From assembly GCA_947259185.1 (NCBI GenBank), contig CAMYKT010000057.1:1-5190 (forward strand): DNA of 5,190 nt. The letters run 5' to 3'. Shown in pieces: positions 1-5,190 of the stretch. Source of the stretch: an uncultured Methanobacteriaceae archaeon. GTDB lineage: Archaea > Methanobacteriota > Methanobacteria > Methanobacteriales > Methanobacteriaceae. The notes under the pieces were generated by a model. That model did not search any database and was not told the DNA's origin. It was given only the letters and a program-made list of their open reading frames with translations. A program made the translations under genes and the position numbers. Each line of letters begins with the position of its first letter. Position 1 is the first letter of the stretch.

Positions 1-2385
1 GAATGGGAATTAGATAGCCTGTTGAAACTGGTGGTAGTGTTACTAACCATCTATTTTTTTCTTTTGTTTTTAGATGAGGCAGGTCGCCCTCTGGAACTCT
101 TACAGATAATGGTTTCCCTTATACTCATCCTTTTTATCCCGGGAACTCTCTTTTTACGGCTCCTTAAATGGGAGTACCGGGAGAGTAGTATGGAGGTGCT
201 GCTCTACACTCTGGGTATTAGTGTGGCTATAATCCTATTTTTGGGATTTATGCTGGATTTAGTACTGGGATTTCTGGGAGTAATTAGAACCCTCACCCCG
301 GGTTCTTTTAACAGTGCCCTGGTGATTTTAATCCTTCTTATGAGTTACCTGATTTATCGCCAGGGCCCCCAAAAGATAGTTAATAATAGCCAAACAGAAG
401 TAGAATTACCATCCCCGGATTTGGGATTTAATATCAAAGCCCTGCAGGGGATTAATTCTATGGATATCCGAAATATGATATCTCCACCCTTACTTTTGAT
501 TCTGGTACTGCCATTTTTAGGTATCCTGAGTGCTCATCTGATGAATCTTTATGACTTGAACCTGTTAGCCATGGTTTTAATTGTATTGATTGGAGTGGTT
601 ACTCTTTTAATAGGTTTTAAGAAATTTCCAGAGCGTATTTTTCCCCTGGCCATTTTTTTAATTGCTCTTTCACTTTTATATCATAAATCTTTAATTACCA
701 CCTATATCTGGGGTTGGGATGTTTCCTTTGAGTATTATATGGCCCAGGAGGTGGTTCGAAATGGTTACTGGGTGATGCAAACCCCTAATAACTATAATTC
801 CATGTTGAGTGTGGTGATTCTGGGACCGGCTCTGTCATTTTTTACCAGCATGAATATGGTCTGGGTGTTCAAGGTAGTATATCCCTTCCTTTTTGCTTTA
901 ATGCCGGTGAGTATGTATTTTATTTTTAAAAGGCAGTTGAATTCAACTATGGCCTGTTTATCTGTGTTTTTATTCATATTCATGTTCACCTTTTATACTG
1001 AGATGCTGGCCCTCTTACGGCAGACCATTGCTGAGTTATTTTTAGTACTATTAATCCTTTTAATGGTGAGTAGCGATCTTAAAAGGTCACGTAGATCCTT
1101 TCTGGCAGTTATATTTTCCCTGGGGATTGTGGTTTCTCATTATGGTTTATCCTATATCTGGATGTTTGCCCTGATTTTTTGTGGAGTATTTCTGCTTCTA
1201 AATGAACCACTAGGTAAAATAAACACTTTTATCATCCACTTACTGCCATTGAAATTAACCCGGGAAGAGAAGATAAGTACTCCGGATTCGAGCTCCCGGC
1301 AGGAATACCTGGAAGAAGATCTAAACCCGGTGGGAGTGATTAATTTTAAAAAGATATCACTTAAGGGTTTATGGGAGAATGATTCCGCTCCCCGGACCAT
1401 AAAGCTTATCCAGAAGTACCGGGAGGATAGGGTAGATAAGTTTTTCAGCTGGCCACTGGTCCTTTTATTTATAATATTCCTCATTACTTGGTATTTGTAC
1501 ACCGCCAGTTCTTCACCTCTTATCTCCATCATCAATGCCGTTAATGATATTTTCTCCAATATTCTATCTTTCATGGATCCTGATGCTTCCCAGGGATTAA
1601 GTCTGGTTTTGGTTCAGCAAAAATCGTTTCTAAGAGATATACATAAATATCTGTACCTGGTATCCCAGTTTTTAGTAGCCCTAGGAATCATGGCCCTGTT
1701 ACTTAAACAAAATGTGGGTAAGTTTAAAATAGAATATAAAATATTTTCTTTAGCTGCTTTCTTTTTACTGGTAGCCGGGGTCGCGGTTCCCTTCTTATCC
1801 AGCCAGTTTAATACTTCCCGGTTGCTGCACATGGCCCTCATCTTCCTATCACCCTTTTTTATGGTGGGTGTTTTCTGGGGATTTAGCCTGCTTAAAAGTT
1901 TTTTTAAAAGAATCCCCTTGAAAAAGGGAGTGTTGAGGTTTTCAGCAGTTTTTTTACTGGTGATACTTGTAATGGATAGTGGATTAGTATACCAGTTTTT
2001 CCCCACAGAAGAAGGGATATCCATTGCCATGGACCCGGACTATGATTTCCCTAAATTTAACCAGCAGGAAGTTATAGCCTCAGACTGGGTAAAGAATAAT
2101 TTTGGCCTGGAAGGTATCTATGCTGATAAGCATCGGGCCAGTGTACTGCGCAGTTTTCTGCCGGATTGTGAGGAGATACCAGCCTACAAGGACCTGATAC
2201 AATCAGATTACTATGTTTTCATGGGTACCATGAATATACTTAAAAATGGAGTTTATTTATACCAGATGACCGGGGCCAATGTGATTAGTGAACTGGGCTA
2301 TGTAAGCCCGGAGGATATCCTGAAAAAAAGGCCTAAAATCTATGATAATGGAGGATCCTGGATTTATGGAGGTAAAGTAGAGTAG
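1..2385 (+). CDS. DUF2206-like polytopic membrane protein, 5'-partial; possible GT-C-type glycosyltransferase
   Basis: The frame is open from base 1, giving 794 residues to the TAG at 2383-2385. A TTG at 22 could serve as a start, but the codons before it read EWELDSL. This fits the short polar stretch (…DWEI/EWEL…) that I recall before the first membrane segment in DUF2206 proteins, so the true start is probably just outside the window. Counting from base 1, the N-terminal ~125 residues hold about four hydrophobic segments. Residues ~160-400 hold a second membrane block, with an acidic loop motif GWDVSFEYY (D240, E244) and a later LLRQTIAELF. A charged, probably cytoplasmic insert spans ~418-478. 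More membrane segments follow to ~665, including SSQFNTSRLLHM, which resembles a family signature. A soluble C-terminal domain of ~125 residues ends in KIYDNGGSWIYGG. The family's function is not established. A GT-C-like transferase or membrane glycan role is inferred from the topology, the acidic loop and the glycosyltransferase neighbours. Confidence 0.88.
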   Translation, partial: EWELDSLLKLVVVLLTIYFFLLFLDEAGRPLELLQIMVSLILILFIPGTLFLRLLKWEYRESSMEVLLYTLGISVAIILFLGFMLDLVLGFLGVIRTLTPGSFNSALVILILLMSYLIYRQGPQKIVNNSQTEVELPSPDLGFNIKALQGINSMDIRNMISPPLLLILVLPFLGILSAHLMNLYDLNLLAMVLIVLIGVVTLLIGFKKFPERIFPLAIFLIALSLLYHKSLITTYIWGWDVSFEYYMAQEVVRNGYWVMQTPNNYNSMLSVVILGPALSFFTSMNMVWVFKVVYPFLFALMPVSMYFIFKRQLNSTMACLSVFLFIFMFTFYTEMLALLRQTIAELFLVLLILLMVSSDLKRSRRSFLAVIFSLGIVVSHYGLSYIWMFALIFCGVFLLLNEPLGKINTFIIHLLPLKLTREEKISTPDSSSRQEYLEEDLNPVGVINFKKISLKGLWENDSAPRTIKLIQKYREDRVDKFFSWPLVLLFIIFLITWYLYTASSSPLISIINAVNDIFSNILSFMDPDASQGLSLVLVQQKSFLRDIHKYLYLVSQFLVALGIMALLLKQNVGKFKIEYKIFSLAAFFLLVAGVAVPFLSSQFNTSRLLHMALIFLSPFFMVGVFWGFSLLKSFFKRIPLKKGVLRFSAVFLLVILVMDSGLVYQFFPTEEGISIAMDPDYDFPKFNQQEVIASDWVKNNFGLEGIYADKHRASVLRSFLPDCEEIPAYKDLIQSDYYVFMGTMNILKNGVYLYQMTGANVISELGYVSPEDILKKRPKIYDNGGSWIYGGKVE

Positions 2386-2391
2386 ATTATA

Positions 2392-2413
2392 TCCTGGTTT
2401 TTTTTAACCAGGA
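2392..2413 (+). terminator. Hairpin with oligo-T loop after the DUF2206-like gene
   Basis: A perfect 8-bp inverted repeat, TCCTGGTT (2392-2399) and AACCAGGA (2406-2413), encloses a loop of six T. The T tract as a whole is eight bases (2398-2405). It begins six bases after the stop codon at 2385. Archaeal termination relies mainly on T tracts on the non-template strand, so the T8 may be the active part and the stem may stabilise the 3' end. It lies only 50 bases before the next ATG, which argues that the downstream gene can be transcribed separately. Confidence 0.6.
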
Positions 2414-2418
2414 GACGG

Positions 2419-2440
2419 TTTAAATTCATTAAAATAATTA
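2419..2440 (+). promoter_or_regulatory. AT-rich TATA-like stretch before the GT4 gene (weak)
   Basis: An A/T-only-like stretch (TTTAAATTCATTAAAATAAT region) lies between the hairpin and the ribosome binding site. A TATA box at its left end would place the start of transcription near 2446-2450, leaving a short leader that still contains the Shine-Dalgarno site. The match to an archaeal TATA box is poor, and read-through from the upstream gene is equally possible. Confidence 0.25.
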
Positions 2441-2447
2441 AGTTAAT

Positions 2448-2457
2448 AAGGAGGGTG
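2448..2457 (+). promoter_or_regulatory. Strong Shine-Dalgarno site of the GT4 gene
   Basis: AAGGAGGGTG contains AGGAGG (2449-2454) eight bases before the ATG at 2463. This fixes the start of the GT4 gene at 2463. It also shows that the open frame visible further down (from about 2620) is not an independent gene with its own start: no comparable site lies before the TTG at 2653. Confidence 0.8.
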
Positions 2458-2462
2458 TTTAA

Positions 2463-3606
2463 ATGGATATAGGTATTATCAGCAGTTCTATTGAGGAAAA
2501 AAGTGGAGGTATTGGAGTTTACACTGAGCAGTTAATAAAAAACCTCAACCAGATAGATCAGGATAACCGTTACCATCTTATCCATTCAGAAAATTCCCCC
2601 CCGGGATGTTTATCAGTATAATTCAGAAATCATTATTCCCCGCAACCGTTTTTTGGATAATAAACCGGGTGCTTATATGTTCTGGAGGTATTATACTCTG
2701 AGCCGTAATTTAAAAAACCATACTCTGGATGTGGTCCACGACCCTTATGAACTGGGTCCTTTATCCTTTGCCCAGCCCGTGGCCAAGGTGATCACCATTC
2801 ATGATTTGACCCCACTGCTTTTTCCCCGGATGTTTAAAAGAGGGGATGTGCTGCTCCATCGATTGTTACTGGGTCGCACCATAAAAAACGTGGATCAAAT
2901 AATAACCGTATCAGAGCACTCCAAACAGGATCTTATAAACCATCTGCAGGCCCCTGAAAAGAAAATCAAAGTGATCCACAATGGCAAAGATGATATATTC
3001 CAGGAAGCCTCCTTAGAGGCCCAGGAGCATATTTGCCATTGTTATAGCATATCTTCCCCATTCATTTTGAGTGTAGGGGGCCTGCATCCCATTAAAAATA
3101 TCCCTGGACTTTTAAAATCATATGCCCTGCTGCGAGGTGAGGGTTACCACTTACCCCTGGTACTGGTGGGTAAAAAGGTTGACTCCTGGCATCCTATATT
3201 TCATACCCTCCAGGAGTTAGGACTAGAAAAAGAGGTTATATTCACCGGACATATCAGTCAAAAAGACCTGGCCCATCTTTATTCAGCAGCAAAACTTTTT
3301 GTGTATCCCTGTCTCTATGCCGGTTTTGGATTACCGCCCCTGGAGGCCATGGCTTGTGGTACTCCGGTAATAAGTTCTAATAATAGTTCAATTCCTGAGG
3401 TGGTAGGTGATGCAGGAATAATGGTGGATCCTGAGAATCATCAGGAATTAGCCCATCAGATGTCCCTGGTTTTAAGTGATGATAATCTACAGAAAAAAAT
3501 GATTAAAAAAGGTAAAAAGCAGGCTGAATTATTCAGCTGGAAGACTGCTGCCCAGAAGACCCTGGAAGTGTATAACCAGGCCCGGGAGATACAGGGTACC
3601 AGTTAG
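2463..3606 (+). pseudogene. GT4-family glycosyltransferase, split by a +1 frameshift at a C7 tract
   Basis: The ATG at 2463 opens a frame reading MDIGIISSS… with the glycine-rich GGIGVY loop (residues 15-18) typical of GT4/GT-B enzymes. It runs into a stop at 2619-2621 after 52 codons. The rest of the enzyme continues in the next frame from the C7 tract (2596-2602) to the TAG at 3604-3606. With six C instead of seven, one uninterrupted 380-residue protein results (…HSENSPRDVYQYNSE…), a normal GT4 length. Composite landmarks are VVHDPYELGP (~90-99), IHDLTP (112-117), TVSEHSKQDL (148-157), VGGLHPIKN (204-212) and YAGFGLPPLEAMACGTPV (285-302). The family transfers a sugar from a nucleotide donor to a growing glycan at the cytoplasmic face, often mannose in this subgroup; the actual donor is unknown. 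Two usual donor-site positions differ: A286 replaces the first Glu of EX7E (E294 is kept), and I210 stands where PRKN-type relatives have Arg. It may be a true pseudogene, a phase-variable or frameshifted gene, or an intact gene with a sequencing indel. Confidence 0.85.
2596..2602 (+). repeat. C7 homopolymer at the frameshift point in the GT4 gene
   Basis: Seven consecutive C lie where the GT4 reading frame changes. One base fewer restores the full-length frame. In the upstream frame it is read TCC CCC CCG, so a proline tRNA could in principle slip forward by one base. Replication slippage and homopolymer miscalling are simpler explanations. Confidence 0.9.
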
Positions 3607-3776
3607 AATAATCACCTTTAGAAGATTTTCAAGCCATAAAACCATCAAAATAAGAATAAAACTCAAACAAAAAATTCATCTTATAATATTTCCAGCTCAT
3701 TAAAGACTACTAAATTCCACTCAACCAGATAATAGTAATATAAATTATTTTTTCTAAAAATAGAATTTCAGGTAAG
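3607..3776. other. AT-rich convergent intergenic region, no gene seen
   Basis: Together with the adjoining T/A tracts this is a 206-base gap between two genes pointing towards each other. It has stops in all frames at short intervals, no ribosome binding site followed by a frame of any length, and no recognisable RNA. A short inverted repeat TTCTA-AAAA-TAGAA (3752-3765) follows a T6 run (3748-3753). Confidence 0.6.
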
Positions 3777-3784
3777 TTTTTTTT
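3748..3784 (+). terminator. T-tract terminators for the GT4 gene
   Basis: Two T runs on the + strand, T6 at 3748-3753 and T8 at 3777-3784, lie 140-180 bases after the GT4 stop codon. Between them is the small TTCTA/TAGAA repeat. Such oligo-T runs are the usual archaeal intrinsic termination signal. The distance from the stop implies a 3' untranslated region of about 150 bases or more. Confidence 0.5.
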
Positions 3785-3813
3785 AAAAAAAAAATAGGTT
3801 AAAAAAAAAACCT
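3785..3813 (-). terminator. Double T10 terminator of the GT2 gene
   Basis: On the - strand the GT2 stop codon (3815-3813) is followed at once by a T10 run (3810-3801) and a second T10 (3794-3785). The first run lies inside a small inverted repeat, AGGTT-T8-AACCT on that strand (3813-3796). It has the same GGTT-oligoT-AACC layout as the hairpin at 2392-2413. Its position directly at the stop codon and the two long T tracts make termination here likely. Confidence 0.65.
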
Positions 3814-4799
3814 TAAAATTTCAATCCATCATAGTAACCTCTGATGGCGGCCCGGGAAAAACCCCACTCTCCTCGTAACAGGAAGGTGAATACGTCTTTT
3901 AATAATCTGAAAAAAACCAGGTTACTGAATATGATGATTTTAGATGGGTTTAAATGTTTTTTCATGATTAAGAAGCGGTTGCGGTAAAAATAGTAGAGTG
4001 ATAACTGGCTTAGTCTACCGGAGAATCCTTCTTTATGGTAGATTTTAGATAGTGGCTGGTAGATTATCTGGTAGCCCTGTTGGTGTGCTCTTAAGCAAAA
4101 ATCGGTTTCTTCGAGTATTAAGAAAAAATTTGAATCCAGGAGCCCTACTTCCTGAAAAACCTCTGCTTTTATCAGTAGACAGGCCCCCAGGAGGGCGTCA
4201 ACTTCCTGGACTTCATCAAACTGTCCCTGGTCCAGTTCACCAATACCCTGGTTCTGGGCAATTACCCAGGGCCAGATCATCTTAACCCCAGCGGAATTGA
4301 TGTACTCTTTTTCAGGAAAGTAACAGGTTTTAGGACCCACCACCCCCACTTCTCCTGAGGCCGTCTCCACCAGGGGAGTAAGAAAATCATTCTCCACCAC
4401 CGTGTCATTATTTAGTAAAAGCAGATAGTCAGGTTTTAAAAATTTCAGGGCATACTTTATTCCCCGGTTATTACCCCCGGCAAATCCCCAGTTTTTCCGG
4501 GTCCTTATCAAAGTGATTTGGTGCTGGGGAGGGTTTTTCAAAGGAGTGTCCATTAAAATATTAATTTGAGCCACTTCATGGACCTGGAAATCATCCCCGG
4601 CATCATTAAAACCTTCACCATCAGATATTAAATTTAAATATTCTCTTATTTTTACAACAGAATCATCAGAAGAATCATTATCCACAATTACAATGTCGTA
4701 GTTAGGATAATCTATTTCCCAGAGTGAATCCAGGCACTCCAGGGTATCCCTCCATCCATTCCAGTTAACTATCACAATAGAAACTCTAGGATCATCCAT
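3813..4799 (-). CDS. GT2-family (GT-A fold) glycosyltransferase, rhamnosyltransferase-like
   Basis: The protein has 328 residues from the ATG at 4799. An ATG at 4814 would add five (MGGMN) but has no ribosome binding site; the 4799 start has a G7 tract six bases upstream. Motifs, counted from 4799, are SIVIVNWNG (7-15), VDND (39-42) for nucleotide binding, KNWGFAGGNNRG (102-113), LLLLNNDT (126-133, with D132 in the DXD position), VDALLGACLLI (200-210), EETDFCLR (230-237, likely catalytic acidic residues), H255 in YHKEGFSG, and YFYRNRFLIMKKH. The C-terminus has a hydrophobic, probably membrane-associated stretch, FSNLVFFRLLKDVFTFLL. An acidic insert at about 54-95, between the VDND and NWGFAGG motifs, lengthens the donor domain. 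The protein should transfer a sugar from a nucleotide donor to a surface glycan or lipid carrier. Rhamnose is only the commonest label for this subgroup; the donor is not shown. It lies downstream of the aminotransferase on the same strand but is separated by 185 bases, so it may have its own promoter. Confidence 0.92.
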   Translation of the reverse strand: MDDPRVSIVIVNWNGWRDTLECLDSLWEIDYPNYDIVIVDNDSSDDSVVKIREYLNLISDGEGFNDAGDDFQVHEVAQINILMDTPLKNPPQHQITLIRTRKNWGFAGGNNRGIKYALKFLKPDYLLLLNNDTVVENDFLTPLVETASGEVGVVGPKTCYFPEKEYINSAGVKMIWPWVIAQNQGIGELDQGQFDEVQEVDALLGACLLIKAEVFQEVGLLDSNFFLILEETDFCLRAHQQGYQIIYQPLSKIYHKEGFSGRLSQLSLYYFYRNRFLIMKKHLNPSKIIIFSNLVFFRLLKDVFTFLLRGEWGFSRAAIRGYYDGLKF

Positions 4800-4805
4800 A
4801 TTCAT

Positions 4806-4812
4806 CCCCCCC
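4806..4812 (-). promoter_or_regulatory. G7 tract serving as ribosome binding site for the GT2 gene
   Basis: On the - strand the bases read ATG-GGGGGG-ATGAAT-ATG. The G run plus the following AT resembles GGAGGTGAT with wobble pairs and stands six bases before the ATG at 4799. The ATG at 4805 touches the tract directly, and the ATG at 4814 lies before it with no G-rich site upstream. This favours 4799 as the start. Confidence 0.5.
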
Positions 4813-4877
4813 ATTTAAAGACGAAAAGCTTATATTAGACCTTTATCATAAATGAATGTTGATAGGCCCTAACATGT

Positions 4878-4885
4878 CCCCCCCC
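4878..4885 (+). repeat. C8 homopolymer inside the inverted-repeat spacer
   Basis: Eight consecutive C lie between the arms of the inverted repeat, in the region expected to carry the GT2 promoter. On the GT2 strand this is a G8 run between the TATA-like box and the left arm, so a length change would alter promoter or operator spacing. Confidence 0.85.
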
Positions 4886-4892
4886 AAAGGAC

Positions 4893-4900
4893 TTATAAAA
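4893..4900 (-). promoter_or_regulatory. Candidate TATA box for the GT2 gene
   Basis: The - strand reads CCCTATTTTATAAGT, a plausible archaeal TATA box. Transcription would start about 25 bases on, near 4871, giving a leader of about 70 bases before the ATG at 4799. The palindromic right arm of the inverted repeat would overlap the BRE position and the left arm would lie at the start site, an arrangement that would suit a repressor. A palindromic TTTATATAAA at 4915-4924 is an alternative TATA box on either strand, and TAATATAAG at 4837-4829 is a third candidate. Confidence 0.4.
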
Positions 4901-4921
4901 TAGGGCCCTATCAATTTATAT

Positions 4922-4984
4922 AAAAAACACCCATAAAATCTTGTTTTAGGGTTAAATTACTCATTTTAAATTTTACAACAGATT
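4922..4984 (-). terminator. AT-rich 3' region and T6 run after the aminotransferase gene
   Basis: After the aminotransferase stop codon the - strand runs about 60 bases without a clear hairpin and ends in a T6 run (4927-4922). This could terminate the aminotransferase transcript, but T6 is short and overlaps the TTTATATAAA element, so read-through into the GT2 gene remains possible. Confidence 0.3.
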
Positions 4985-5190
4985 TCAATTTAGCACCCTC
5001 TGGATAATATTTATAATGTCCCCCATCTCATCCAGGGACAGGGTGGGGTATAGTGGCAGGCAAAGTATGGTACTGGATATTTGCCGGGCCCATGGTAGAT
5101 TGTTTTTATGGTATAAAGGCACAGTATTATTCTGAAAGTACTCATAATCCACCGTCAGGGGATAGAAGTACTTACGGCTATGGTAACCCT
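4985..5190 (-). CDS. DegT/DnrJ/EryC1/StrS-family sugar aminotransferase, C-terminal part
   Basis: The - strand is open from the window end to the TGA at 4987-4985. It encodes the last 67 residues, GYHSRKYFYPLTVDY… to …NIIQRVLN. The motifs SRKYFYPL, NLPWARQISSTILCLPLYPTLS and DEMGDIINIIQRV match the C-terminal domain of PLP-dependent sugar aminotransferases of the DegT/DnrJ/EryC1/StrS group. In these, (A/P)RKYFYPL and (V)LCLP(L/I)YP are strongly conserved and the final helix is D-x(3)-I-I-x-I-I. Such enzymes aminate keto-sugar nucleotides, typically dTDP- or UDP-4-keto-6-deoxy sugars, in the cytoplasm to make amino sugars for surface glycans. The PLP-binding lysine and substrate-binding parts lie outside the window, so the exact substrate cannot be given. 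It is transcribed towards the GT2 gene. Confidence 0.85.
   Translation of the reverse strand, partial: GYHSRKYFYPLTVDYEYFQNNTVPLYHKNNLPWARQISSTILCLPLYPTLSLDEMGDIINIIQRVLN

Larger units (their letters stand above)
4859..4914. repeat. Inverted repeat (13/14 bp arms) flanking a TATA-like box
   Basis: The left arm TTGATAGGCCCTA (4859-4871) is the reverse complement of the right arm TAGGGCCCTATCAA (4901-4914), except for one missing G. The right arm also contains a perfect 12-bp palindrome, ATAGGGCCCTAT (4900-4911), and the left arm is nearly palindromic. The two centres are about 39 bases apart. This could be an operator pair for the GT2 promoter or a long RNA stem in the aminotransferase 3' region. 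It is too small and lacks the context to be called an insertion element. Confidence 0.65.

Noticed and set aside
792..2030. Open frames on the - strand at 792-989, 1152-1574 and 1614-2030
   Set aside because: They lie wholly within the DUF2206-like coding region, have no ribosome binding sites I can see, and encode no recognisable protein; the + strand frame has clear family features.
2653..3606. The downstream GT4 frame as a separate complete gene starting at the TTG
   Set aside because: The frame is open upstream with family-like sequence, the TTG has no ribosome binding site, and the missing N-terminal domain is found intact in the other frame with a strong site at 2448-2457.
3607..3812. 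Possible small RNA gene or CRISPR-like repeats in the AT-rich gap
   Set aside because: No spaced direct repeats, no GC-rich structured segment and no clear promoter; only T/A tracts and a 5-bp repeat are seen.
4052..4285. Open frame on the + strand, 77 codons, Pro/Gly/Arg-rich
   Set aside because: It is antisense to the conserved core of the GT2 gene and has a composition typical of a shadow frame.
4859..4914. Inverted repeat as ends of a miniature transposable element
   Set aside because: The arms are only 55 bases end to end, there is no target-site duplication, and the position between a gene end and a gene start fits regulation better.
5018..5040. Small inverted repeat TGTCCC…GGGACA
   Set aside because: It lies within the conserved C-terminal coding region of the aminotransferase, with a short stem; best explained by codon content.

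Overview
The window looks like archaeal DNA, most probably from a methanogen of the Methanobacterium type. The reasons are a moderately AT-rich composition, a long DUF2206-type membrane protein (a family I know mainly from Methanobacteria and other euryarchaea), AGGAGG-like ribosome binding sites, TATA-box-like elements and oligo-T terminators. The genus is an inference from these features, not from a marker gene.

The content is a cell-surface glycan locus. On the + strand, 1-2385 encodes a large polytopic membrane protein (DUF2206-like, possibly a GT-C-type glycosyltransferase); its first codons lie before the window. A hairpin with an oligo-T loop follows, and then a GT4-family glycosyltransferase at 2463-3606. 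That gene is split by a one-base frameshift at a run of seven C (2596-2602). Region 3607-3812 is an AT-rich convergent gap with T-tract terminators for both strands. On the - strand lie a GT2-family glycosyltransferase (3813-4799), a 185-base gap with an inverted repeat and TATA-like elements, and the C-terminal 67 residues of a DegT/DnrJ/EryC1/StrS-family sugar aminotransferase (4985 to the window end).

Together the genes suggest a pathway that makes a modified, probably amino-deoxy, nucleotide sugar (the aminotransferase), adds sugars to a glycan or lipid carrier on the cytoplasmic side (GT2 and GT4), and handles a glycan or lipid-linked sugar at the membrane (DUF2206). The substrates cannot be read from the sequence.

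I see no mobile element, CRISPR array, tRNA or rRNA, and no clear sign of a wholly new system. The points most worth checking are the frameshift in the GT4 gene, the presence of three C tracts of 7-8 bases in or beside the glycosyltransferase genes (phase variation or sequencing error), and the paired inverted repeat around a TATA-like box upstream of the GT2 gene.
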